Shown here in pieces: positions 43,358 to 51,300 of a stretch of DNA of 64,000 nucleotides. Positions within the stretch are counted from its first letter, which is position 1. The number at the start of each line of letters is the position of its first letter. The stretch is from assembly GCF_008727865.1 (NCBI RefSeq), contig NZ_VTWU01000005.1:62001-126000 (forward strand), in the 5' to 3' direction. The translations under genes were made by a program, and so were the position numbers. The notes below the pieces were generated by a model, which ran no database searches, had not been told where the DNA came from, and saw only the letters and a list, made by a program, of their open reading frames with translations. The stretch is from Hymenobacter busanensis. GTDB lineage: Bacteria > Bacteroidota > Bacteroidia > Cytophagales > Hymenobacteraceae.

Positions 43358-44104
43358 CTACGCCGCGGGGCGCTTGGCTACAATGAACGTGCTGACTCCC
43401 ACTGGCAAATCCATAAACCGCAGCATGCGGTTTTCGGTGCGCAGCAGCGTAAGCAACGCCTTGTTGAGCCCGCCCGGAATAACCTGCAAGTCGCCGGAAG
43501 GAGCCGCTTTCTTTTTGGGCAGCACCGACTGCAGCAGGCGCATGGCGGCTACCGGCAAAAACAAGGTGCTGTTCCAGTACGACGTCCGCTCGATGGCAAA
43601 GCGGCCGCGCTCGAGCGTGGCCCGCAGGCGCTTGGCCGAGTAGCGGCGGTAGTGGTGGTTTACTTCGTCGTGCTGGCTCCACAGAAACTGAAACGCGGGC
43701 ACAAAAACGATGAGCTGACCGCCGGGGCGCAACACCCGCAGCCACTCCCGCACGGCCTGGTCCTCGTCTTCGATGTGCTCCAGCACGTCGGACGCAATAA
43801 GCAAGTCGAAGCTCGCATCGGGGAAGTCCAGCTTGGCGCCGTCCATTACCTGCACCGAGTCCAGCCCACGCCGGCGGGCCAGCGCAATGCCGGTTTCGCT
43901 CACGTCGATACCCGTCAGGTTGGAGTAGCCGGCGGCGCGCAGGTCCAGCAGCAAGGGCCCGCCCGAGCAGCCAATTTCCAGAATAGCCGTGTCGGGCGAC
44001 GGGGCATACTGCCGGATGAGGTTGAAGACAATATTGCGGCGCGCCGCAAACCACCAATGGTTTTCTTCCAGTTGGTGGTAATGGGCTTCGTACGTGGTAT
44101 CCAT
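43358..44104 (-). CDS. Class I SAM-dependent methyltransferase
   Basis: 248 aa. The SAM motif I is ILEIGCSGGPLL (about 43-54), followed by GIDVSETGIALARRRG, LDFPDASFDLLIASDVLEHIEDEDQAV (the DVLEHI segment) and VLRPGGQLIVFVPAFQFLWSQHDEVNHHYRRYS. The HHYRRYS region is typical of methyltransferases encoded in surface-polysaccharide loci next to a DPMS-type GT2. Acceptor unknown. A TATCTTTG element lies 7 nt before the ATG. First gene of a three-gene unit with the GT2 and DUF2079 proteins. Confidence 0.9.
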   Translation of the reverse strand: MDTTYEAHYHQLEENHWWFAARRNIVFNLIRQYAPSPDTAILEIGCSGGPLLLDLRAAGYSNLTGIDVSETGIALARRRGLDSVQVMDGAKLDFPDASFDLLIASDVLEHIEDEDQAVREWLRVLRPGGQLIVFVPAFQFLWSQHDEVNHHYRRYSAKRLRATLERGRFAIERTSYWNSTLFLPVAAMRLLQSVLPKKKAAPSGDLQVIPGGLNKALLTLLRTENRMLRFMDLPVGVSTFIVAKRPAA

Positions 44105-44111
44105 AATCCCT

Positions 44112-44119
44112 CAAAGATA
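44112..44119 (-). promoter_or_regulatory. Putative -7 element (TATCTTTG) of the methyltransferase unit
   Basis: TATCTTTG on the minus strand ends 7 nt before the start codon at 44104, consistent with a very short leader. Confidence 0.4.
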
Positions 44120-44195
44120 ATTGACGCCCGGCGGATGCGTGGGCGCGGGTGACGGGCGAACCTGAAATAGTGCACAAAACCCCACGCGAAATCAT

Positions 44196-44203
44196 TACTT
44201 TTG
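44196..44203 (+). promoter_or_regulatory. Putative -7 element (TACTTTTG) before a small open frame
   Basis: TACTTTTG lies 17 nt before the ATG of a 42-codon frame at 44221 and 161 nt before the GTG of the gene at 44365. It points away from the methyltransferase promoter, 77 bp upstream. Confidence 0.35.
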
Positions 44204-44220
44204 AGCCAAATTACTCCGGC

Positions 44221-44349
44221 ATGTCGCGCTTTTTTTGGGTTGTTTCGCCGCTTTATGCCCTTCTCGCAAAAGGCAAAAACAGCGTGCCGGTGCTGGCCTC
44301 GCTTACGTTGGGTACAGCCAGCAACGAACTGTTTTTGAGCCATAGCTAA
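44221..44349 (+). CDS. Possible small protein of 42 aa
   Basis: ATG 44221 to TAA 44349 encodes MSRFFWVVSPLYALLAKGKNS followed by 21 residues rich in Ser, Leu and Ala. It has a hydrophobic N-terminal stretch. It follows a TACTTTTG element by 17 nt and ends 15 nt before the GTG start of the next gene, the right spacing for a leader peptide or a small membrane protein. No homologue recognised; it could also be untranslated leader sequence. Confidence 0.3.
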   Translation: MSRFFWVVSPLYALLAKGKNSVPVLASLTLGTASNELFLSHS

Positions 44350-44364
44350 CACGATACCGACGAG

Positions 44365-45771
44365 GTGAATAGGACTTTACGCGAGCGTAGCTCCACCTTA
44401 GTGTTTGTGCTGCTCTGCGCGCTGGTGCTCATCGGCCCGGCTCTCTACAACGGCTTCCCCCTGGTTACGTCCGATTCGGGGGCCTACATCAACAGCGGGT
44501 TTCACGCCGACGTCCCCGACGACCGGCCCGTAACCTACGGCCTGTTTATTTGGGCCAGCAGCCTCACGTTTTCGTTGTGGTTTGTGATACTGGCGCAAGC
44601 GTTGGTGTTGGCCGCGGTGCTCCTGCGGTGCCTGCGGCTGTTGGCGCCGGCCGGCTTGCCCCTGGGCTGGCAGCTCCTGCTCACTTTGCTGACCCTGTGG
44701 GCTACCGGAGCCGGCTGGTTCTGCAGCCAGCTCATGCCCGATATCTTCACTGCCATCGGCCTGCTCACGCTGGCTTTGCTTCTGCTCGATGGCGAGCTGC
44801 GGGGCTTCTGGCGCGGGGCGGCGTTGCTGCTGCTGCTGGCCAGCGCCATGATGCACTCTTCCAACCTGCTGATTTACACCTTGGTGGTGGCTGTGCTCTT
44901 GGTGTGCGTATTTAGCCAGCACTTGGTGCGGCGGCAACTCATTCGCAAGGCGGCCTTGGTGCAGGTAACCAGCATGGTGCTGCTCAGCTGGGTGGCGCTG
45001 CCCAGCTTGCACGCCGCTCTGGGTGGTGGTTTTGCCGTATCGCGCAGCTCGTACATGTTTGTGATGGGGCGGCTGCTGGAAAGCGGCGTGCTCGATAAAT
45101 TTCTGACCAAAAACTGCACCGCCGAGTCCCAGTACCGGCTGTGCCAGTTTCGCGACAAGCTGCCCAACGACGCTATTACTTTTTTGTGGGATGCCAACAG
45201 CGTGCCGGGCCAAACCGGGGGCTGGGAGGCCAACCGCGCCGAGTACGAGGAAATCATTCGGAACGTGCTGACCCACCCGCGCTACTATCCCGCCCTGGCC
45301 TCCGAGGCCGTGCAGGCCACGCTGCGCCAACTTGCCAGCAACAGCCACGGCGACGGGCTTTTTGCCTACCGCGAAAACTCCAACCCCTATTGGAAGGTGC
45401 AGGAGTATTTCAACTACGAACTGCGCGAGTACCTCTCGTCGCTCCAGCAAACCAGCCGCCTCACCTTCACCGACCTCAACGAACGCCTGAACCTGACGCT
45501 GCTGCTCACAACTGCCGCCTTGCTGCTGCTGCTGGGCACGCCCCTGCGCCAGCACCTAAGCCCCACGGCCCGGCTGTGGCTGGTCATCTGCCTGACGGGC
45601 GTGGTGGCCAACGCCGGCGTCACGGGCGGACTGGCCAACGTGCTCAGCCGCTTGCAAACCCGGGTGGTGTGGGTGCTGCCGTGGTCGGTGCTGCTGATAG
45701 TAGCCAGCCACGCGCCGGCACTGGTGGCCGCGCAGCGGCGTAAGTTCAAGCTGTTTCAAAAAACACTCTGA
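44365..45771 (+). CDS. Multi-spanning membrane protein (GT-C-like)
   Basis: 468 aa, about 10 predicted membrane segments. The first periplasmic loop contains LVTSDSGAYINSGFHADVPDDRPVTYGLF, with an Asp-Ser-Gly-x-Tyr arrangement where GT-C enzymes carry their catalytic acid. Another loop (about 250-360) is large and hydrophilic (CTAESQYRLCQFRDKLPNDAITFLWD, SNSHGDGLFAYRENSNPYW). The only start in range is a GTG at 44365. Two lipoprotein genes follow on the same strand (23-bp gap to the first). Assignment to a numbered GT family is not possible by eye. Confidence 0.7.
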   Translation: MNRTLRERSSTLVFVLLCALVLIGPALYNGFPLVTSDSGAYINSGFHADVPDDRPVTYGLFIWASSLTFSLWFVILAQALVLAAVLLRCLRLLAPAGLPLGWQLLLTLLTLWATGAGWFCSQLMPDIFTAIGLLTLALLLLDGELRGFWRGAALLLLLASAMMHSSNLLIYTLVVAVLLVCVFSQHLVRRQLIRKAALVQVTSMVLLSWVALPSLHAALGGGFAVSRSSYMFVMGRLLESGVLDKFLTKNCTAESQYRLCQFRDKLPNDAITFLWDANSVPGQTGGWEANRAEYEEIIRNVLTHPRYYPALASEAVQATLRQLASNSHGDGLFAYRENSNPYWKVQEYFNYELREYLSSLQQTSRLTFTDLNERLNLTLLLTTAALLLLLGTPLRQHLSPTARLWLVICLTGVVANAGVTGGLANVLSRLQTRVVWVLPWSVLLIVASHAPALVAAQRRKFKLFQKTL

Positions 45772-45794
45772 TTTCTTTTTCTGTCTTTCTTCTC

Positions 45795-46325
45795 ATGAAA
45801 AACGCTTTCCTCCTCCTGGCTCTGGTGGCCCTGGTGTCCTGCAGCAAGTCCGACGACCAAAGTGCCAACGCCAACGCCATAACGGCTACCAACTTCGACG
45901 ATTACGAAGGCTGGGTGCCGGAAAATGCCAGCCTCACACGCGAGCGGGCGCATTCGGGCAAGTTTTCCATCAAGGTCGACGGCAACTCCGAGTTCAGCAT
46001 GGGATACGTCAACTTGCTGGGCAAAATCAGCCCGCGCAAAATGCGTAAGCTGCATTTGAAGGCTTGGGCCTTTTTGCCGAGCAACAAGGCGGCGGCCAAG
46101 CTGGGCATGCAGATTACGGATCCGTCGACCGGGCAGGAGATTTTCGGCGACGGTATCAAGCTGACCGACCAAGTGACCAGCTTCAACAAGTGGGTGGAAG
46201 TGGAGAAAGACATTACCCTGCCCGATAACATTGCTCCCACGCAGCTGCTGAAGCTGTTTTTGTGGCGCGATTCGGCCAGCGAACCGGCGTACATCGACGA
46301 CCTGAGCCTGACCATTGTTGAATAA
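45795..46325 (+). CDS. Small lipoprotein with a carbohydrate-binding-like beta-sandwich (paralogue 1)
   Basis: 176 aa. Lipobox LVSC (acyl Cys16) after a 15-residue signal. One domain (about 30-176) with the pattern NFDDYEGW, ERAHSGKFSIKVDGNSEFSMGY, LHLKAWAFLP and a closing LKLFLWRDSASEPAYIDDLSL. This is a jelly-roll/CBM-like arrangement. The paralogue at 46469 and the C-terminal domain of the membrane protein at 48425 share the pattern (HSG..S/A..VD...EF, AW.YLP, LKVFLWR, YLDD). Surface attachment and sugar binding are inferred. Confidence 0.78.
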   Translation: MKNAFLLLALVALVSCSKSDDQSANANAITATNFDDYEGWVPENASLTRERAHSGKFSIKVDGNSEFSMGYVNLLGKISPRKMRKLHLKAWAFLPSNKAAAKLGMQITDPSTGQEIFGDGIKLTDQVTSFNKWVEVEKDITLPDNIAPTQLLKLFLWRDSASEPAYIDDLSLTIVE

Positions 46326-46356
46326 AGGCCCGCTGCCGGGAATGGATCAAGGCAAG

Positions 46357-46388
46357 CCGCCTGCTCGAACTGGAGCAGGCGGATTTTT
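46357..46388 (+). terminator. Intrinsic terminator between the two small lipoprotein genes
   Basis: CCGCCTGCTC (46357-46366) pairs perfectly with GAGCAGGCGG (46373-46382), followed by ATTTTTG. It lies 31 nt after the first lipoprotein gene and probably separates its transcript from the next. Confidence 0.82.
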
Positions 46389-46468
46389 GGCCGGTATTCT
46401 CTTGCATCAAGTGCAGCAGACACGGCTTTCCCGATCGGTCCTCCGGCCGACACTCAGTTTTACATACT

Positions 46469-46999
46469 ATGACTAAGGCATTTGGGCTTTTGCTGCTGAC
46501 GGCCGTTTTGGCAACGGCTTGTTCCAAAAACCAACAAACTGTAGACGGCGACGTCATCACACGCAACGATTTTGAATCGTACGTCGGCTGGTTTCCGGAA
46601 ACTGGCAATGTGGGGCGCGACCACGCCCACTCGGGCCAATTTGCGGTGAAAGTGGACCCACAACACGAATTTGGGCCTACCTATAAAGGCATCATCGGGC
46701 AAATCAGTGTGCACCAACTCAAGGGCGTGCACGTGGAAGCCTGGGTCTATTTGCCCAATCCCCAAGGCGCCAAGCTGGGCGTAGTAGTCAGCACTCCCGA
46801 TGAGAAAACCCAAATTCTGGGCGACGGCATCGACCTCAACCAGGACGTGAAGGAGTACAAGAAGTGGGTGAAAATTCAGAAGGACATTGCCTTCCCGGCT
46901 ACCGTCAACGCTACCCACATGCTCAAGGTGTTCCTGTGGCGCGGCGGTGCGACCGAGGCGGTGTACCTGGACGATATCAGCATTTCGGCGCTCGAATAA
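46469..46999 (+). CDS. Small lipoprotein with a carbohydrate-binding-like beta-sandwich (paralogue 2)
   Basis: 176 aa, the same length as its neighbour. Lipobox ATAC (acyl Cys18). The domain has NDFESYVGWFPE, DHAHSGQFAVKVDPQHEFGPTY, VEAWVYLPNPQGAKLGVVVS, KKWVKIQKDI and MLKVFLWRGGATEAVYLDDISI. It differs enough from paralogue 1 that duplication is not recent. Probably an outer-membrane or periplasmic lipoprotein. It starts a co-directional run with the membrane proteins at 47042 and 48425. Confidence 0.78.
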   Translation: MTKAFGLLLLTAVLATACSKNQQTVDGDVITRNDFESYVGWFPETGNVGRDHAHSGQFAVKVDPQHEFGPTYKGIIGQISVHQLKGVHVEAWVYLPNPQGAKLGVVVSTPDEKTQILGDGIDLNQDVKEYKKWVKIQKDIAFPATVNATHMLKVFLWRGGATEAVYLDDISISALE

Positions 47000-47041
47000 G
47001 CGCGGCGGCGTTTCTTTTCGCTTTACTTAACCCGGCCTGTC

Positions 47042-48373
47042 TTGTCTTCGTCTACGCTCGCGGCTTCTCCTGATTTGAGCACGGCGCCCTCGGCTTGGCG
47101 CACGTGGCGGCCGCGCCTGTGGCAGGCCGGCGCGTGCCTAGCGTTCTGGGCCGAAGTGCGCCTGTTTACCGACTTGCGCAACTACTACGGCCCGGAGGTT
47201 TCGCCGGCGGTGTTCTGCCTGACTTCCATTTTGCTGGGGCTGTTTGTGCTGCTCTACTGGCTCGAAGACGACACCGCATTGCCCACCACGCCTAGCGCCC
47301 GGCGCTACGACGTGCTGCTGCTGGCCGTGGTGCTGGGCGGCGTGGTGTTGGCTCTCAAGCAAGGCCCCATCATCGACAGCATTGCCATTGACCTGAAGTC
47401 GTCGGACGTCATTCCTATTCTGCAGACGTACGTCAGTCGCTTCCGTACCGGGGAGGTGGTGTACAAGTACATCTACTTTAGCTACCCGCTGTTTCCCAAT
47501 CACTTGCCCATGCAGTGGCTGCCCTACGTGCTGGCCGACAGAGCAGGCGTAGACTACCGCTGGTGGGGCCTGATGACGCTGATTGTGGTGGGTTTTGGGG
47601 CGTATCAGTGGACGCTGATTCGGTGGGTTGCCAACTGGGGCGAGCTGCTGCTGAAAGCGGCGTTGCCGGCGTTTCTGTTCTGGTGGATTATCGACCACGA
47701 CCCGCACCTCTACGGCGAAACCATCGAAACCACCATCATTGCCTACTACTGCCTGCTGGCGGCGGCGGTGCTGAGCCGTTCGCCGGTGCTGCAGGCCGTG
47801 GCGCTGGTGTGCTGCCTGCTTTCGCGCTACTCGGTGGTGCTGTGGGTGCCGCTGTACATGCTCATTCTGTGGTTTGCGGCTGGCAAGCGGCACGCCGTTA
47901 CCGTGGCCCTGCTGACGTTGGTCGGCATTGTGGGCATCTACGTGTGGCCGTTCCTGTCGAAAGACTGGACGATATTCGGCCACGCCCTGCGCGAGTACAA
48001 GATTGCCACCGTGGGGGAATGGCAGCGCGAAAACCACCTGTTCAACGGCGTGGGCTTCGCCGGCTGGTTCCTGAAAAACACGTCGGGCACCATCCTCGAG
48101 AAAATCAACCTGATGCAGAAGGTGCACCTGGGGCTGTCGGGCGTGGTGGTGGCGCTGTGCGGCGCGTTGTGCTGGCGCCTGCGCCGCCGCGTCGACCACC
48201 GCGTGCTGGCGCTCATCACGCTCAAGTGGTATCTGGTGGTGTTCTACGCTTTCCTGCAGATTCCCTACACCTACCTCACGTCGCTGGTAGTATTCATGTC
48301 GCCGTTTGTGCTGCTGGTGTTGCCGTTTGTTCGCCGGGCCGTTCGGCCAGTGGCGGTAGCGGCACCCGTTTAA
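47042..48373 (+). CDS. Multi-spanning membrane protein, GT87/DUF2029-like, paralogue of the gene at 36011
   Basis: 443 aa, about ten predicted membrane segments. Shared with the 36011 product: SSDVIPILQTYVSRFRTGEVVYK, PNHLPMQWLPYVLADRAGVDYRWW, SRYSVVLWVPLYML, and ATVGEWQRE. No ATG precedes the first membrane segment, so a TTG at 47042 (MSSSTLAAS...) is the likely start; this is uncertain. It is followed 51 bp later by the GT-C-like gene at 48425. Function inferred as polyprenyl-linked sugar transfer or flipping; not proven. Confidence 0.72.
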   Translation: MSSSTLAASPDLSTAPSAWRTWRPRLWQAGACLAFWAEVRLFTDLRNYYGPEVSPAVFCLTSILLGLFVLLYWLEDDTALPTTPSARRYDVLLLAVVLGGVVLALKQGPIIDSIAIDLKSSDVIPILQTYVSRFRTGEVVYKYIYFSYPLFPNHLPMQWLPYVLADRAGVDYRWWGLMTLIVVGFGAYQWTLIRWVANWGELLLKAALPAFLFWWIIDHDPHLYGETIETTIIAYYCLLAAAVLSRSPVLQAVALVCCLLSRYSVVLWVPLYMLILWFAAGKRHAVTVALLTLVGIVGIYVWPFLSKDWTIFGHALREYKIATVGEWQRENHLFNGVGFAGWFLKNTSGTILEKINLMQKVHLGLSGVVVALCGALCWRLRRRVDHRVLALITLKWYLVVFYAFLQIPYTYLTSLVVFMSPFVLLVLPFVRRAVRPVAVAAPV

Positions 48374-48424
48374 GCATCCTGCGCCGGCTGACGCGGCGGT
48401 TTTCATCGTTTATTTTCTTCGCTC

Positions 48425-50287
48425 ATGCGTCGCATTGCTTCTCCGTACTCCCTGCTGGCCGTGCTGGTGCTCATGGTGCTCATGATCCAGGCCCGGCTGT
48501 GGGCGCCGTACTGGGACACGCGCAACGTGCAGGCCATTCTGACCTGGGACGCCATGGGGTACTACCTCTACCTGCCGGCCCAGTTCATTTACCACGACCT
48601 CTCGCACATGGCCTTCATCGGCGACATCATGCGCGAGTATGCTCCTACGGGCTCGTTCTACCAAGCCTATCAGGTGCCCGGCGGCCCGGAGGGAGACTTG
48701 GTAATGAAATACACCTGCGGCCTTGCGGTGCTGCAGTTTCCGTTTTTTTGGCTGGGTCATTGGGCCGCGGCGCTATTTGGCTACCCACAGGACGGCTTTT
48801 CGGCGCCCTACCAAATAGCCATTGCCTTTGGCGGCCTGGCCTACGCCTTGCTGGGGCTGCTGGTGTTGCGCCGCGTGCTGCTGCGCTACTTCTCCGATGC
48901 CGTGACGACGCTCACGCTCGTAACCATTGTGCTGGGCACCAACTATTTCCAGTACGTGGTGTTCGACGGAGCCATGGCGCACAACTACCTCTTCGCGCTC
49001 TACGCCATTCTGCTCTGGCTCACCATTCGGTGGCACGAAACGCCCAAGAAGTGGCTGGCGGCGGCCATCGGCCTCACGCTGGGCCTGCTGGTGCTCATCC
49101 GGCCTTCCGAAGCCGTGGCGGTGGTTATTCCACTGGCCTGGGGCATCGACTCGGTAGCGGCGGCGCGCCGGAAAGGGGAGTTGCTGCTGCGCCATTGGCC
49201 GCACGTGGTGCTGCTGGCGGTATTTGCCATTTTGGGGGGCTTGCCGCAGCCGCTGTACTGGAAATGGGCTACCGGCCATTGGCTGGTGTACAGCTACGGC
49301 GACCAGAAATTCAACTTCGGGCACCCGCACCTCTACCAGGTGCTGCTGAGCTACAAGAAGGGCTGGCTGGTGTACACGCCGCTGATGGCGGGTGCCCTGG
49401 CCGGTTTTTTCCTGCTTTGGCGCCAAAACCGGGCGGTGGCCATTACGGTGCTGCTGTACTTCCTGCTCAACCTGTGGGTGGTGTCGGCCTGGGACATTTG
49501 GTGGTACGGCGGCAGCATTGGCCAACGGGCCTTGGTGCAGTCGTACGCGGCACTGGCGTTGCCACTGGCGGCCATGCTGGCCTGGGTGTTGCGGCTCACG
49601 CAGCGGCAAAGCACCTGGATGTATTTCGCCTGGCCGGCTTTCGTATGGCTGGTGTGTTTCAACCTGTTTCAGCACTGGCAGTACATGCGCGGCATCATTC
49701 AGACGGAGGAGATGAACAAGCAGTATTACTGGGCCATCTTCGACAAAACCATGCCGCAGCAGCGCGACTTCGCGCTGATTGACATTCCGAAGCGGCTGCC
49801 GGGTACCGATAAAGAATACGACTTCCGGCAAATTGCCCGGTTGGACTTTGAAAACCAGCCTACCCAAGAAAAAGTGGGCGTGAAGGGGGGCCGAGGCCAC
49901 GACAGCGGCCAGTCATACTACATCGATGCCTCGCAGAACATCGGGCCCACCATTGCCGTGCCCGTCAGCCAAGCCAATGTGCAGCCTGGCCAGTGGCTGC
50001 GGGCCTCGGTGTGGGTGTTTGCCGACTGGGGCGCGTGGGGCAATAAGCTGGTAATGTCGGTGGAGCGCAACGGCCAGAACCTGTTCTGGCATGGCTTGCG
50101 CCTGCACAACAACCTCACCACCGAACGTCGCTGGAACTACCTGAACTTTGACTTCCCGGTGCCCAACGACATTCAGCCCGGCGACATCATCAAGGTGTAC
50201 CCCATCAACGAAGGCGGCGCCGGCTGCTACCTCGACGACATGCAGTTGGAAGCCGTAACGCCCAAAGCGGGCTGGGCCAAAAACTAG
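48425..50287 (+). CDS. GT-C-like membrane glycosyltransferase with C-terminal beta-sandwich domain
   Basis: 620 aa. Residues 1-440: about 11 membrane segments; first loop TWDAMGYYLYLPAQFIYHDL with Asp42, then LGLLVLIRPSEAVAVVIPLAWGI, YSYGDQKFNFGHPHL, KKGWLVYTPLM and WWYGGSIGQRALVQSYAALALPLA. The proteins at 51844 and 53263 match this layout block by block. Residues about 470-610 form a beta-sandwich like the two small lipoproteins (RLDFENQ, HDSGQSYYID, ASVWVFADW, IKVYPINEGGAGCYLDDMQ). Such a lumenal domain on a GT-C enzyme may bind the acceptor glycan; inference only. Confidence 0.8.
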   Translation: MRRIASPYSLLAVLVLMVLMIQARLWAPYWDTRNVQAILTWDAMGYYLYLPAQFIYHDLSHMAFIGDIMREYAPTGSFYQAYQVPGGPEGDLVMKYTCGLAVLQFPFFWLGHWAAALFGYPQDGFSAPYQIAIAFGGLAYALLGLLVLRRVLLRYFSDAVTTLTLVTIVLGTNYFQYVVFDGAMAHNYLFALYAILLWLTIRWHETPKKWLAAAIGLTLGLLVLIRPSEAVAVVIPLAWGIDSVAAARRKGELLLRHWPHVVLLAVFAILGGLPQPLYWKWATGHWLVYSYGDQKFNFGHPHLYQVLLSYKKGWLVYTPLMAGALAGFFLLWRQNRAVAITVLLYFLLNLWVVSAWDIWWYGGSIGQRALVQSYAALALPLAAMLAWVLRLTQRQSTWMYFAWPAFVWLVCFNLFQHWQYMRGIIQTEEMNKQYYWAIFDKTMPQQRDFALIDIPKRLPGTDKEYDFRQIARLDFENQPTQEKVGVKGGRGHDSGQSYYIDASQNIGPTIAVPVSQANVQPGQWLRASVWVFADWGAWGNKLVMSVERNGQNLFWHGLRLHNNLTTERRWNYLNFDFPVPNDIQPGDIIKVYPINEGGAGCYLDDMQLEAVTPKAGWAKN

Positions 50288-50307
50288 GCGGCCCGCCCCA
50301 GAAAAGA

Positions 50308-51099
50308 CTACAGGCTCCCGGTGCGGCCGCCGTCAACGGGCACATTGATGCCGTTGATGTAGCCCGCCATCGGCGAGGCCAGGAAAGCCACGGCGGCGGC
50401 CACTTCCTCGGCTTCGGCAAAGCGTCCGGCCGGAATCATCCGGCGCATATTTTCCTCCAGAGCTTCCACCGGCTGGCCGGTGCTGGCGCTGCGCGCTTCT
50501 AGCAGGCTGTGGTGGCGCTGGGTGAGCGTGGCGCCCGGCAGCACGTTATTCACCGTAATGCCGTGCGGGGCCAGTTCCGTTGCCAAGGTTTTGGCCCAGT
50601 TGGCCACTGCCCCGCGCGTGGTGTTCGACACGCCCAAATTAGGCAGCGGCTGCTTCACCGAGGTGCTGATGACGTTGATGATGCGCCCGTAGCCTGCGGC
50701 CTGCATGCCCGGCACGAGGGCCTGCGCCAGCAGATGGTTGCAGATGACGTGCTGCTCGAAAGCTGCCCGCAACGCATCTACCGAAGCGGCCAGCAGCGGT
50801 CCGCCGGCCGGCCCGCCGGTGTTGTTCACCAGAATATGGGCGGGGCCGTGCTGCTGCACCCACGCACCCATGCGCTCCGCTACTTCGGCGGGACGGCTGA
50901 AATCGGCCACTACGAAGTCGTGGGTTTGGCCGGCCGGCGTGGGCAGCGCGGCCAGCACCTCGCGCAGCTTGGCTTCGTCGCGGGCCACCAAGGTAACGGT
51001 GGCGTGGCGGGCGGCGAGGAGTTCGGCCACGGCGCGGCCAATGCCTTGGGTGCTGCCGCACACCACGGCGCGGCGGGAGGAAAGAAGCTCGGTTAGCAT
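50308..51099 (-). CDS. Short-chain dehydrogenase/reductase
   Basis: 263 aa classical SDR. Cofactor motif AVVCGSTQGIGRAVAELL (about 11-28), LVNNTGGPAGG, catalytic Ser-Tyr-Lys region replaced in sequence: the segment IINVISTSVKQPLPNLGVSNTTRGAVANWAKTLATELAPHG has Ser and Lys but Asn-Thr-Thr-Arg where Tyr-x-x-x-Lys is expected. Thus Tyr is missing from the canonical position, which makes a normal oxidoreductase activity doubtful. Similar SDRs with this substitution exist in the family of 3-oxoacyl-ACP reductase-like proteins. It sits beside the kynurenine genes, divergent from 3-hydroxyanthranilate dioxygenase, but any role in that pathway is a guess. The ATG at 51099 lies 4 nt after a -7-like element. 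Confidence 0.85.
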   Translation of the reverse strand: MLTELLSSRRAVVCGSTQGIGRAVAELLAARHATVTLVARDEAKLREVLAALPTPAGQTHDFVVADFSRPAEVAERMGAWVQQHGPAHILVNNTGGPAGGPLLAASVDALRAAFEQHVICNHLLAQALVPGMQAAGYGRIINVISTSVKQPLPNLGVSNTTRGAVANWAKTLATELAPHGITVNNVLPGATLTQRHHSLLEARSASTGQPVEALEENMRRMIPAGRFAEAEEVAAAVAFLASPMAGYINGINVPVDGGRTGSL

Positions 51100-51103
51100 G
51101 GCC

Positions 51104-51111
51104 CGAAAGTA
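51104..51111 (-). promoter_or_regulatory. Putative -7 element (TACTTTCG) of the SDR gene
   Basis: TACTTTCG on the minus strand ends 4 nt before the SDR start codon, a leaderless-type arrangement; motif match only. Confidence 0.38.
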
Positions 51112-51166
51112 CGCAAAAACGCTACCCAGCCAGCCGCGGCCTCTCTGCCGTATGCAGGCTTTTGCG

Positions 51167-51174
51167 TAAGTTCG
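51167..51174 (+). promoter_or_regulatory. Putative -7 element (TAAGTTCG) toward 3-hydroxyanthranilate dioxygenase
   Basis: TAAGTTCG fits TAnnTTYG and points toward the gene starting at 51301, 126 nt downstream. The 201-bp divergent spacer contains nothing else I can name. Confidence 0.3.
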
Positions 51175-51300
51175 ACGCAGAAAAAAGGATTAGGCAAACC
51201 GGTTTCAAGCCCCTTCAACGGCAGTCTGAGTGGGCGTTTGGCGTAGTTGTATTCCGGTCTAATCACCATTGCCCTACTCACTTAATCTCCACCCGCACCC

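Noticed and set aside
47515-49782. 755-codon frame spanning the ends of the membrane-protein genes at 47042 and 48425
   Set aside because: It crosses two supported genes in another frame and has no membrane-segment pattern of its own.
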